The notes under the pieces are model-generated. The model was not told the origin of the DNA, searched no databases, and worked only from the letters and a program-made list of their open reading frames with translations. A program made the position numbers and the translations under genes. From assembly GCA_021325275.1 (NCBI GenBank), contig JAJPHL010000063.1, positions 62,001 through 126,000 of the forward strand: 64,000 nucleotides of DNA, in the 5' to 3' direction. Each line of letters starts with the position of its first letter. The stretch's first letter is position 1. The stretch is from Terriglobia bacterium. GTDB taxonomy: Bacteria; Acidobacteriota; Terriglobia; JAJPHL01. Positions 18,572 through 26,609 of this stretch are shown here, piece by piece.

Positions 18572-19108
18572 ATGCCTATAACCTTGCACATGGTGGCGAC
18601 TCTGGACGGGTTCATCGCGCGGAAGAACAACGACGTCTCGTGGCTGGAGACGGCGGAAAGCGTCTATGAAGGCGGCGAGGCGATGTCCGAGGAAGAAGTC
18701 GCGGCATTCATCAAATCCATCGACTGCTACGTCATGGGATCGCGCACGTACGAACATGCGCTCGAGATCGGCTGGCCGTACGGCGACACTCCCGTGGTTG
18801 TCGTGACGAGCAGGGAATGGCCAGCGGCGCGCAAGTCCATCGAGCTCTACTCGGGCGATCTGAAAGCGTTGGTCGAAACGAAGCTCGCACCGAGGTATCG
18901 CAACGTCTGGCTTGTCGGCGGAGCGATGTTGTGCCGGCGGTTTCTCGAGCTCGGCCTCGTCGACGAAATCAACCTTAAGATCGCGCCCTCGCTTTTGGGC
19001 GAAGGACTCCGCTTGTTCGACGGTCCTGTGGCCGCCGAGCGGTGGAACCTGAAGAACGTAGTCGCCTACAAGAATGGTTTTGTCGAGTTGTCGTACTCGA
19101 CCCGATAA
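18572..19108 (+). CDS. Dihydrofolate reductase/RibD C-terminal family protein
   Basis: A 178-aa protein of the DHFR-like RibD_C family: start HMVATLDGFIARKNNDVSWL, central CYVMGSRTYEHAL, NADPH-site-like VWLVGGAMLCRRFL and LVDEINLKIAPSLLGEGLRLF. The ATG at 18572 is chosen because the family N-terminus (MxxxLxVAxTLDGFIA) begins there. Such orphan proteins reduce small molecules with NADPH; they are not assumed to be true dihydrofolate reductases. It stands alone, 67 bp from the next gene. Confidence 0.88.
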   Translation: MPITLHMVATLDGFIARKNNDVSWLETAESVYEGGEAMSEEEVAAFIKSIDCYVMGSRTYEHALEIGWPYGDTPVVVVTSREWPAARKSIELYSGDLKALVETKLAPRYRNVWLVGGAMLCRRFLELGLVDEINLKIAPSLLGEGLRLFDGPVAAERWNLKNVVAYKNGFVELSYSTR

Positions 19109-19138
19109 TTCCATTTCTTACTTTGCAACAAAAAGTAC

Positions 19139-19168
19139 TTGACGTATACAAGCCCGCCGGCGTATTCT
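19139..19168 (+). promoter_or_regulatory. Predicted promoter giving a leaderless transcript
   Basis: TTGACG (19139-19144), an 18-nt spacer and TATTCT (19163-19168). Only 7 nt separate the -10 from the ATG at 19176, so the transcript should begin at or next to the start codon, in keeping with the absence of a ribosome-binding site. Confidence 0.5.
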
Positions 19169-19175
19169 ACTTTGC

Positions 19176-20402
19176 ATGACAAAGCGAATCGCCGCGGTGA
19201 TCGCCATCTACTTCTGTACCGCCTTCAGTTGGCTCGTTCTTTCCGGCACGATCGAAGATCGTACCCGCGCCTCCCAGGGAAGACTCGGGGGCAAGGTTCA
19301 ATCGTCGTGGGGAGCATCGCAGGAGCAGAGCCCGCCCACAGCGACGTACGAACATGTCGAGCAGCACACCGAAACCACGGAGGACGAGAAGGGAAAGAAA
19401 GTATCGAAGACCAAAGACGTGAAGGTCAGCTTCACTTTACCCGTGGAAAGCAGCAAGATCGACACGGGCCTCGACCTCGAGTACCGGCAGAAAGGGTTGC
19501 TTTGGTACAGCACGTACAAAGTCGCGTTCTCCGCGGACTACGTTTATCGCAACTCTAGCCCGCTGCCTGAAAAGGTTTGGCTGACGCTGGGATTTCCGGC
19601 GGCGCAGGCAATCTACGACGATCTTCAATTCTTAGTTGACGGGCAGCCGGTTACGACTGCGAACGGCAAAGACAACGTTTACGCCCAGGTGGCCATGCAG
19701 CCAGGGCAGGCGGTCGCGCTTCACGTGGCGTATCGCTCGCAGGGCCTCGGGTCGTGGTGCTATCACTTCGGCGCGGATGTCACGCAGGTGAGGAATTTCT
19801 CGCTGGTGATGCACACCAACTTCAAGGACGTCGATTTCCCGGACAACGCGCTCTCGCCGACCACGAAACACGAAACGGCGAATGGTTGGCTGCTGACGTG
19901 GAATTACAAGAATCTCGTCTCGGGAGATCAGATCGCGATGGTCCTGCCGGAGAAGTTGCAGCCGGGGCCGCTGGCTGGGCAAATCAGTACGTTCGCACCG
20001 GTGTCACTCCTGTTTTTCTTCTTCTTTCTTCTAACCATCACTACAATCCGCAAGATCGAGCTGCACCCAATGAATTACTTCTTCCTGGCGGCGGCGTTCT
20101 TCGCGTTTCACCTGCTCATGGCATATCTCGTCGACCACATTTCGATCCACGTGGCGTTCGCGATCTGCTCGGCCGTCTCGATTTTCCTGGTGGTGAGTTA
20201 TCTGCGGCTGGTTGTCGGCATGCGTTTCGCTGCGGCGGAGGCAGCGGGGGCGCAGTTCGTTTACCTGGTGCTATTTTCCTACGCGTTCTTCTTCAAAGGC
20301 TTCACCGGATTGACGGTGACGATCGGTGCGATCGTCAGCTTGTTCGCGGCGATGCAAATTACCGGACGAATTCGTTGGGGCCGGATCGAGGAGGGCGCTT
20401 AG
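19176..20402 (+). CDS. CreD-like inner membrane protein
   Basis: A 408-aa protein with an N-terminal membrane helix (AAVIAIYFCTAFSWLVLSG), a beta-rich periplasmic domain of about 230 residues and five or six C-terminal helices. The end (FFFKGFTGLTVTIGAIVSLFAAMQITGRIRW, residues ~367-397) resembles the CreD C-terminus, as does the overall layout. CreD proteins belong to envelope-stress or CreBC regulons; no CreBC pair is next to it. No ribosome-binding site precedes the ATG, consistent with a leaderless message. Confidence 0.7.
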   Translation: MTKRIAAVIAIYFCTAFSWLVLSGTIEDRTRASQGRLGGKVQSSWGASQEQSPPTATYEHVEQHTETTEDEKGKKVSKTKDVKVSFTLPVESSKIDTGLDLEYRQKGLLWYSTYKVAFSADYVYRNSSPLPEKVWLTLGFPAAQAIYDDLQFLVDGQPVTTANGKDNVYAQVAMQPGQAVALHVAYRSQGLGSWCYHFGADVTQVRNFSLVMHTNFKDVDFPDNALSPTTKHETANGWLLTWNYKNLVSGDQIAMVLPEKLQPGPLAGQISTFAPVSLLFFFFFLLTITTIRKIELHPMNYFFLAAAFFAFHLLMAYLVDHISIHVAFAICSAVSIFLVVSYLRLVVGMRFAAAEAAGAQFVYLVLFSYAFFFKGFTGLTVTIGAIVSLFAAMQITGRIRWGRIEEGA

Positions 20403-20403
20403 G

Positions 20404-20763
20404 TCACGCCAATAGGAAACGCATTGGCCGGAGCGCACGTTTGAACGGGTCGAGCACGAGCCCTAAGCTCTCAAGAGTCGTAACCCCGAGCAGAGACTCA
20501 TCGCCCTTTTCTCCAAAAATGACGGGCGCTGGTCCCCGGCTGCCGTTGATCTCGAAGTAGGCGTCACCAACCTTCCGCTTGACCTTCGTCCCATCGGCTA
20601 GCGTAAATGTCTCGGTGCGATATGGGCGGAGGCCCAGTTTGCGGAGAATTGCGCCCGGAACCACGCTATACACGGCACCCGAATCCATTAAGAACTCGAC
20701 GGACTGAGAGGCGCGTGCGGATCTGCTAGGCCGCACGATCCCAACCTGCATTGTTAGTCCCAT
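20404..20763 (-). CDS. Retropepsin-like aspartic protease
   Basis: A 119-aa single-domain protein with the active-site motif FLMDSGAVYSVVP (D-S-G), the hydrophobic flap-side segment and the C-terminal LLGVTTLESLGLVLDP typical of clan AA, retroviral-type proteases. Two copies would be needed to form the active dimer. No signal peptide is visible. It converges on the CreD-like gene with a 1-bp gap. Substrate unknown. Confidence 0.82.
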   Translation of the reverse strand: MGLTMQVGIVRPSRSARASQSVEFLMDSGAVYSVVPGAILRKLGLRPYRTETFTLADGTKVKRKVGDAYFEINGSRGPAPVIFGEKGDESLLGVTTLESLGLVLDPFKRALRPMRFLLA

Positions 20764-20864
20764 GAGTTGTTTTTATCTCAAAGCGATCGCGCGCAATAGC
20801 GCTACCTTGAGTGCGTGACGACAGCGAGGAACGTCTCTGTCCAGGGAGCTAAGCGGACGTACGG

Positions 20865-21663
20865 AAAAAAGAAAATGGGTTCCAAGCGACCGCGCAGAGC
20901 GGGCGAAATAGCCTTGGCTTCGGTAACAGTATTCCGCGCATCCGTCCCCGGCGTCTCGCCGGGTAGGCGACCGAGTTTCCTCGTCTTGGCTTCCCCTCTC
21001 CCAGCCACCCTTGCGGGCGGCCTGCCCCCGCATTTTCCGCGGGGATTCAGGATCAGGGTTGTCGTCCGAGGTATCTCCAACGGTTTCGGCGCAGCCTTTC
21101 GACATCGCCGTTCCCCGCCAGATCTTCTCCTGCTCGAACCTCGCCGCCTGCCTTTCGGCCGGCCGCTCGGTGTCCTGAGGGTCGTTACTTGGTCCCGCGC
21201 AGAGCCTTGCGGCCCCACCCGGGCGTCGAGGTTTCCTTGGCGTTCTCCCTAGACCCGGCGCCTTTCAGCTTCCGGTTCGGTATCCGAGCGATCCCTGCGG
21301 TTCCCGTCCACGTCGTTAGCTTTGAACTACGGCTTTTACACCGCCAACCTGAACCAGCCCGCGCTTCTTACCCGGCCTATTCGCCCTGCGCATCGATACG
21401 CTTGGCGCGTCGCCACTTCCCCCTCGACCTGCTCCGCGCTGGTCGTTGACCATTTTCCCTTGCGGGCTTCCGGCTACGCTCACGCGGTCCTACGACATTT
21501 CCCCCAAGTCTACTGCCGGCTCACGGTTTTAAGATGTGCCGGTCTTCGGCAGGTTCCTCTCGATTCCTTCCGAATAGTCGCCCTGCGGCTTCCATCCGGC
21601 TGTTCGGAACCTACTACCTTCGCCGAGAGCTTCTTCCCACTGCTGGGACCTCTCGGAACCCAC
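20865..21663 (-). ncRNA. Large structured RNA candidate, copy 1
   Basis: An element of about 800 nt with no credible protein reading. An 11-bp helix closes it: 20876-20886 pairs with 21652-21662. Hairpins on the minus strand include 20947-20963 (7-bp stem), 21026-21044 (6-bp stem), 21202-21215 (5-bp stem, GCAA loop) and 21260-21269 (GAAA loop). A promoter at 21669-21697 ends 6 nt before the closing helix, and the 3' end runs into a U-tract (20865-20875 on the minus strand). It is alignable over its whole length with copy 2 at 21979-22803. In several stems the non-Watson-Crick pair is G-U on the minus strand but A-C on the plus strand, which fixes the strand. I do not recognise the family. Confidence 0.75.
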
Positions 21664-21668
21664 GTATA

Positions 21669-21697
21669 GTTATAAATTCAACTTATGATTTCGTCAA
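21669..21697 (-). promoter_or_regulatory. Promoter of RNA copy 1
   Basis: On the minus strand TTGACG (21692-21697), a 17-nt spacer and TATAAC (21669-21674). Start of transcription is expected at 21661-21665, at the 5' base of the closing helix. Copy 2 has the same -35, spacer length and position although the spacer sequence differs. Confidence 0.8.
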
Positions 21698-21730
21698 GAT
21701 CTTTCGATCTCATGTTTTCAACCACTTCGT

Positions 21731-21742
21731 ATTTTGCTGCAC
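21731..21742. promoter_or_regulatory. Conserved upstream element of RNA copy 1
   Basis: ATTTTGCTGCAC (plus strand) lies 45 bp from the -35 of copy 1. The identical 12-mer lies at the same distance from the -35 of copy 2, while the DNA between differs. It may be an activator site or UP-like element. The remaining 21743-21978 is AT-richer sequence in which I see no gene. Confidence 0.5.
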
Positions 21743-21978
21743 TAATCTCGTGCAAAAGAGCCATCAAGTCGAGCCTGTGGATTTCGTTTCGAGCGCCTAC
21801 ATGCACGGAAGGCCGATAAAATAAGGGTTAGAATGCTATGCTGCAATATAGTGCAATGAGAATTCAACAACATTTCCACAGAGCATAAATAGCTTTCCAC
21901 AGAAACCGGCTAGTTTTGAGGCAATGCTAAATTGTTCGCTAATTGGATTACAGCGGGCGGGGAATTGAGAACGGCGGG

Positions 21979-22803
21979 AAATAGAAAATGGGTTCCAAGC
22001 GACCTGGCAGAGCGGGTGAACAGCCTCAGGCTTCGGTAACAGCGTTCCGCGCATCCGTCTCCGGTGTCTCACCGGATAGGCGACCGAGTCTCCTCGTCTT
22101 CGCTTCCCCTCTCCCAACCACCCTTGCGGGCGGCCTGCCCCCGGCTTTTCCCCAGGGATTCAGGATCAGGGTTGTCATCCGAGGTATCTCCAACGGCTTC
22201 GGCGCAGCCTTTCGACATCGCCGTTCCCCGCCAGATCTTCTCCTGCCTGAACCTCGCCGTCTGCCTTTCGGCCGACCGCTCGGTGTCTTAAGGGTCGTCT
22301 CTCGTTCCCACGCAGAGCCTCGCGGCTCCACCCGGGCGTCGAGGTTTCCTTGGCGTTCTCCCTAAACCCGGTGCCTCGCGGCCTCCGGTTCGGTGTCCGG
22401 GCGATCCCCGCAGTTCCCGCTCGCTCCGTTAGCTTTAAACTCCGGGTTTTATCCCGGCGGTGCGAACCAGCCTGCGCTTCTTACCCGGCTCATCGCCCTG
22501 CGTATCGATCCGCCTGGCGCGTCGCCACTTCCTCCCCGACCTGCCCCGCGCTCGACGCTTCACTTTCCACCCTTGCGGGCTTCCAATTCGCCATCCACCC
22601 TTGCGGGCTTCCGGCGGCGCTGACGCGGTCCTGCGCTATTTCCCCTAAGTTCACTGCCGGCTCACTTTTATATGTGCCGGTCTTCGGCAGGTTCCTCTCG
22701 ATTCCTTCCGAATCGTTGCCCTACGGCTTCGATCCGGCTGTTCGGAACCCACTACCTTCGCCGAGAGCTTCTTCCCACTTGCTGGATCTCTCGGAACCCA
22801 CGT
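21979..22803 (-). ncRNA. Large structured RNA candidate, copy 2
   Basis: A second copy, same orientation, about 1.1 kb from copy 1. The 11-bp closing helix is 21989-21999 with 22790-22800. Hairpins homologous to copy 1: 22060-22076 (two compensatory pair changes), 22039-... region conserved, 22139-22157 (one compensatory C-G to G-C change, one G-U on the minus strand), 22315-22328 (loop GCGA instead of GCAA) and 22373-22382 (loop GCGA instead of GAAA). An 18-nt hairpin segment is duplicated (22567-22584 and 22595-22612), adding 28 nt relative to copy 1. A U-rich run follows the 3' end (21979-21988). Promoter at 22807-22835. Confidence 0.75.
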
Positions 22804-22806
22804 AAT

Positions 22807-22835
22807 GTTTTAATCTCACCTTAACGTTTCGTCAA
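22807..22835 (-). promoter_or_regulatory. Promoter of RNA copy 2
   Basis: On the minus strand TTGACG (22830-22835), a 17-nt spacer and TAAAAC (22807-22812), a slightly weaker -10 than copy 1. Transcription should begin near 22800-22804. Confidence 0.75.
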
Positions 22836-22868
22836 GGAATTTTTGCCCTGTAGAATCAGTGAGTTAGA

Positions 22869-22880
22869 ATTTTGCTGCAC
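22869..22880. promoter_or_regulatory. Conserved upstream element of RNA copy 2
   Basis: ATTTTGCTGCAC (plus strand), 45 bp from the -35, identical in sequence and spacing to the element of copy 1. Confidence 0.5.
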
Positions 22881-22998
22881 TTTCCTTCAGCAGGAGAGTT
22901 TTTTGAGAGTGAGCACGTTGTTATACGGCATTCCTACGATTTTTGCACCGCTACTAATTCGCGACAAAATGATTCAAACGCAACTTGCTGAAAATGAT

Positions 22999-23967
22999 TT
23001 AATCAATTTTGTCGCGATTGTCGCGGCGGCGCCGCGCCGTCGCCAGCGCCAGCATGCCTGATCCCAGCAGAAACAGCGAGGCCGGCTCCGGCGTCGACGG
23101 GCTTGCGCCGCTGCCGGCCAACGGGCCGCCGCCGCCGCCGGGCAACAGGCCGCTCAGTGAGTTCACGCCGACAACCGAGGCCGAGTCCTGCGTCATCGGC
23201 GGATCGACCAGCAGGGAACTGTTCGACGCGATGACGCCTTGATCGTAGGAATACTGCACGTACTCGCCGGGACTGCCGCCGGAGATGCCGACCGTGGCCG
23301 CCGCGCCATTCGAGAGCGCCGTGTTGCCGGTATTCAAGTTCGCGTAGGAGAAAATAATATCGCCGCTGCTCTGCTCGAGCGTCGCTTCGAAGGTCACGCC
23401 TTGGTTGGCGAGGAAATTCGTGGATCCCGCGTTCGACCACTCCACGATGAATTCTTCGCTGCCCGGATCGCCGATCGTTTCGTAGTACACCGCGCCGGTG
23501 CCCGGCGTGTAGAATTGCCAATCTTGCCAGAGCGGCGCGATCACCGCGCCGAGATTCGATGAATCCATCGGGACGTTGGCCCCGGAAATATCCGGCGTGC
23601 CGAAACCCATCAGACCATTTGAGGAGATCCACGCTTGTCCATACGATGCCCCGAGAAACGCGAAGCCGAAGCCCAGGTTCGCCGTCACCGTGGAGTCGTC
23701 GCTGCCTTTGAGCACGCGCGTTCCGCTGGAAGCGATATCCACGAACGGCGCGTTCGAGCTTTCGATGAAGTAGCCCATGTTTGTGGCGCCGCTGCCGGTC
23801 AGACTGCCGAAGCCGGCGCCGGAGCTAAGAATGGAGCCGGCAAAACTGCATGTCGCGCAAGCGAGCAACACAATGATGACGCGGGCAAGGACGAAGCGGG
23901 GAGTAAGATCTCGCACTGATATTTTCCTCTCAGATGCATAGATCGGCGGTACTGTCGCACTCTCCAC
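22999..23967 (-). CDS. PEP-CTERM-anchored exported protein
   Basis: A 322-aa protein. An N-terminal hydrophobic stretch (VIIVLLACATCSFAGS) acts as the signal peptide; the body is Gly/Ser/Asn-rich beta structure (SSNGLMGFGTPDISG, LWQDWQFYTPG), and the end is a canonical PEP-CTERM tail, TPEPASLFLLGSGMLALATA followed by RRRR. Such proteins are recognised by an exosortase and processed for the surface or matrix. No exosortase gene is in the window. The exact start is uncertain, since residues 1-25 are not typical of a signal peptide; a start nearer the hydrophobic core is possible. Confidence 0.85.
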   Translation of the reverse strand: MESATVPPIYASERKISVRDLTPRFVLARVIIVLLACATCSFAGSILSSGAGFGSLTGSGATNMGYFIESSNAPFVDIASSGTRVLKGSDDSTVTANLGFGFAFLGASYGQAWISSNGLMGFGTPDISGANVPMDSSNLGAVIAPLWQDWQFYTPGTGAVYYETIGDPGSEEFIVEWSNAGSTNFLANQGVTFEATLEQSSGDIIFSYANLNTGNTALSNGAAATVGISGGSPGEYVQYSYDQGVIASNSSLLVDPPMTQDSASVVGVNSLSGLLPGGGGGPLAGSGASPSTPEPASLFLLGSGMLALATARRRRDNRDKID

Positions 23968-24074
23968 GAGCGTACCGGCGCTTGAGAGGAATCTAATTTC
24001 CGCAGCGGGGCAAACCTAACTTACGTCTCGAATCGAGGCACGGCTCGGTGGCGGCTCCATTTGCGATTCTTGCT

Positions 24075-24291
24075 GCATCCCGGAGGGATGCTAGCCTGTA
24101 GCCGGTGGTTGAGCGTTCTTTGCGATACCACCGGTTTGAAAACGTAAACAAATTTCGATCCCGGAGGGATCGCAGCGGGAGGCAGAACTGCTGCGATCCC
24201 TCCGGGATCGAAATAATATTTTGTTCGCCTATCCGGTGGTATCGCGAAAACCGCTCAACCACCGGCTACAAGCTGCGATCCCTCCGGGATC
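24075..24291. repeat. Nested palindromes, MITE-like or large hairpin
   Basis: The gap 23968-24396 contains nested inverted repeats: a perfect 19-bp pair (24097-24115 with 24252-24270), a 13-bp pair (24122-24134 with 24233-24245) and a 25-bp pair (about 24152-24176 with 24189-24213). They share one centre with a short loop. Further CATCCCGGAGGGATG-like and GATCCCTCCGGGATC palindromes lie outside (24075-24091, 24274-24291). The unit resembles dispersed intergenic repeats. The rest of the gap shows nothing else. Confidence 0.85.
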
Positions 24292-24396
24292 GAAAAACTC
24301 CAAGTCACCACGTAGCGCCCGGCAAAACATATTGTTTTCCCCTGAAACAACAGTTTATGATCGGTGTATCGGCAGATTCCTGCCAAGGGGGTGGAC

Positions 24397-25473
24397 ATGC
24401 ATATCAACGTTCGGGCGAGCGTTGCGATTTTTTCGGCCGTTTTCTTGGCCGCACTCACACTCAGCGCGCAAACCGGTTCCACAACTGCGCCTGCCAAGCC
24501 CAGCCCCTCGGGTCCCGCCGCGTCGCCTAGTTCCTATGGCACGCAACCGACCATCTTGGGCGCGCCGAGCACCGGCGCGAACGTGGGCATTTCCGGTCGC
24601 GTTGTGCCGAACCAGTTGACGCGCGTGGCCGTGGAGCTTTACCAAGATGGCATTCGTCTCGATACGACCTACACAGGGTCCGACGGCTCGTTCCGCTTCC
24701 CCCGCCAGATGAGCGATCGCCGCTATGACGTACACGTGATCATGCCGGACGGTCAGGAAGTTTCGCAGATGGTCGATTTCATGGGGCAATATCCCGCCAC
24801 GGTGCAGCTCAGCTTGGCGAAAGTGGTGAAGTCGGACAGCGATGCCAAGCCGGCATCGGGCACGGTGAGTGTCGCGAACCTGTCGGCGCCCAAGAAAGCG
24901 CAGCAAGAGTTCGAGAAAGCCGTGGAGCTGGCCGAAAAGAAAAAGTTCGACGATGCGATGACGCACTTCCACAAGGCCACCGACATTTACGCGAAGTATC
25001 CGGCGGCGTACAACGAAATGGGACAAGTGGAGCGCGCGCAGAACCACGCCAAGGAAGCAGCGGTGGAATTTCAGAAAGCCATCGACGCCGATCCGAAATG
25101 GGTGGTGCCGTACGTCAATCTGGCGCAGGTTCAGTTGACCTCCCACGAGATCGAGCCGATGATGAAGACCAACGAAAAAGCGCTGGCCCTCGATCCGACG
25201 CTGGCGATGCCGAATTACTTTAACGCGGTCGGCTATCTCACCATGGGACGTTTAGAAGACGCCGAGAAGTCCGCGTTGGCCGCCGAACGCACCGACCAGG
25301 GACGCACGCCGCAGATCCAACTGGTCCTCGCGCATGTGTACGATGCGCGTCACGACGTGGCGGGCGCGCTGGCTCACTACAAGCGGTTCCTAAAGGAGAG
25401 TCCCCACGCCGCGAACGCTCCGCAGATCAGCGCGAGGGTGGCCGAGATGGAGAAGGCCGAGGCGAAGCCGTAG
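24397..25473 (+). CDS. Exported TPR protein with carboxypeptidase-regulatory-like domain
   Basis: A 358-aa protein starting at 24397 after AAGGGGG. A signal peptide (SVAIFSAVFLAALTLSAQ) is followed by a Ser/Pro/Thr-rich linker, a beta-sandwich of the CarboxypepD_reg type (about residues 50-120, VAVELYQDGIRLDTTYTGSDG start) and four or more TPR units (KAVELAEKKKFDDAMTHFHK, AKEAAVEFQKAIDADPKWVV). TPRs mediate protein contacts; this one is likely periplasmic. It lies upstream of PEP-CTERM and TPR-lipoprotein genes and may belong to an envelope or secretion system. No enzymatic motif is seen. Confidence 0.85.
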   Translation: MHINVRASVAIFSAVFLAALTLSAQTGSTTAPAKPSPSGPAASPSSYGTQPTILGAPSTGANVGISGRVVPNQLTRVAVELYQDGIRLDTTYTGSDGSFRFPRQMSDRRYDVHVIMPDGQEVSQMVDFMGQYPATVQLSLAKVVKSDSDAKPASGTVSVANLSAPKKAQQEFEKAVELAEKKKFDDAMTHFHKATDIYAKYPAAYNEMGQVERAQNHAKEAAVEFQKAIDADPKWVVPYVNLAQVQLTSHEIEPMMKTNEKALALDPTLAMPNYFNAVGYLTMGRLEDAEKSALAAERTDQGRTPQIQLVLAHVYDARHDVAGALAHYKRFLKESPHAANAPQISARVAEMEKAEAKP

Positions 25474-25516
25474 ACCCCCGGTACTTAGAGTACTAGGACC
25501 AAAATCAGAAAAATAG

Positions 25517-25547
25517 TTGTGCGAATCGCCGGGGATTTTCCTATAAT
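25517..25547 (+). promoter_or_regulatory. Predicted promoter of PEP-CTERM gene
   Basis: A perfect -10 TATAAT (25542-25547) with TTGTGC (25517-25522) 19 nt upstream; the ATG at 25586 follows a leader of about 30 nt containing GGGGATC. Confidence 0.55.
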
Positions 25548-25585
25548 TGGCGTTTGTAGGTATGTTGATCTGGAAAAGGGGATCT

Positions 25586-26581
25586 ATGAAGAGATACACT
25601 GTTGCTAACCTCGTTTTACTCTGCTTGATTTCTGCTGCTAGTATGGCCACGCCCACCCACGCTGCGACGGTGAGTCTCGGAACAGCCGTGAATTACGCGG
25701 TGCTGGGCGTCGGTCAAATCACTTACAACAACGGCTCCGGCAACGTCACGGTCGGCAGCACCAGCGAGGCCCTCGCTTCCACCAAAATGACGGTGGACGG
25801 CAACGAGGGTATCTCGCAGGGCGGGACGGTGCTTGTTCAGGGGTCCTCCAGCATCGTAAACGGAACGATCTACGAATACTCAAGCGGACAGACGACCATC
25901 AGCAACGGGGTGGTCACCGGAAATGGCGGAGTGCCGGTGGTCGCACCCTCGACACTCACGCAGAACGACGCCGACGTGGCCACCGCGCTCACGGAAATCG
26001 CCGCGCTCACGGCCACGCAAACCATCAACGGCAACGTCACTACCGCTACGACGATCAACGGCAACGGCGGGCTGAACGTAATCCAAATCAACGGCAATGT
26101 GATCACCTCGTCAGGCAACTCGCTGACGTTGAGCGGGACTGCCAACGATTACTTCGTTGTGAGGGTCACGGGCGAAGTTAACATCCAAGGCGCCACCGGC
26201 ACCGGATTGCTGACGGGCGGCGCAGTGACGGCCAGCCACATCATTTACGATTTCACCGGAGCGGAAGGCACCACGACCAATTGCGATACCAGCTCATCCC
26301 CGGGCGGTCCTTTTCAGGTTTGTACGGGACATGCGACAACGATTGACGGCACGATCTTGGCGCCGAATCTCGCGGTGGTCCTCGACAATGGGACCAACGG
26401 CGAAGTGATCGTCGGACAGAATCTCCTGCTGCAATCGGGCGGAACCCTCACGGGAACGGGCAATACGTTCACGGGGTTTTCCTCGGGTCCAACGACGCCG
26501 GAACCAGCCTCGCTTCTGTTGCTGGCTTCTGGATTGTGCGGCGCGTTGGGACTGCGGAAGCGCCGCTCGAATGTGAGCTAG
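25586..26581 (+). CDS. PEP-CTERM protein with repetitive beta-roll body
   Basis: A 331-aa exported protein. Start at 25586 (MKRYTVANLVLLCLISAASM) after GGGGATCT, with a signal peptide ending near ATPTHAA. The body is Gly/Asn/Thr-rich with recurring short strands (INGNVTTATTINGNGGLNVI), like choice-of-anchor or ice-binding-like beta-solenoids, and one Cys pair region (NCDTSSSPGGPFQVC). The C-terminus is a PEP-CTERM tail, TPEPASLLLLASGLCGALGL followed by RKRR. Likely an exosortase substrate found in the cell surface or exopolysaccharide matrix. Confidence 0.88.
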   Translation: MKRYTVANLVLLCLISAASMATPTHAATVSLGTAVNYAVLGVGQITYNNGSGNVTVGSTSEALASTKMTVDGNEGISQGGTVLVQGSSSIVNGTIYEYSSGQTTISNGVVTGNGGVPVVAPSTLTQNDADVATALTEIAALTATQTINGNVTTATTINGNGGLNVIQINGNVITSSGNSLTLSGTANDYFVVRVTGEVNIQGATGTGLLTGGAVTASHIIYDFTGAEGTTTNCDTSSSPGGPFQVCTGHATTIDGTILAPNLAVVLDNGTNGEVIVGQNLLLQSGGTLTGTGNTFTGFSSGPTTPEPASLLLLASGLCGALGLRKRRSNVS

Positions 26582-26609
26582 CGCAGGACTCCCGCAAAAC
26601 TCTTAGTGT

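Noticed and set aside
20802-22365. Long open frames on both strands of the duplicated RNA region, conserved between copies
   Set aside because: Frames are open in several phases because of high GC. Differences include stem-preserving pairs and an 18-nt hairpin duplication, none starts behind a ribosome-binding site, and the protein readings are Arg/Pro-rich without a domain. Structure explains conservation better.
20865-22803. Group II intron or rRNA remnant
   Set aside because: No GUGYG 5' end, no recognisable domain V, and the ends pair with each other. No stretch resembles 16S or 23S rRNA.
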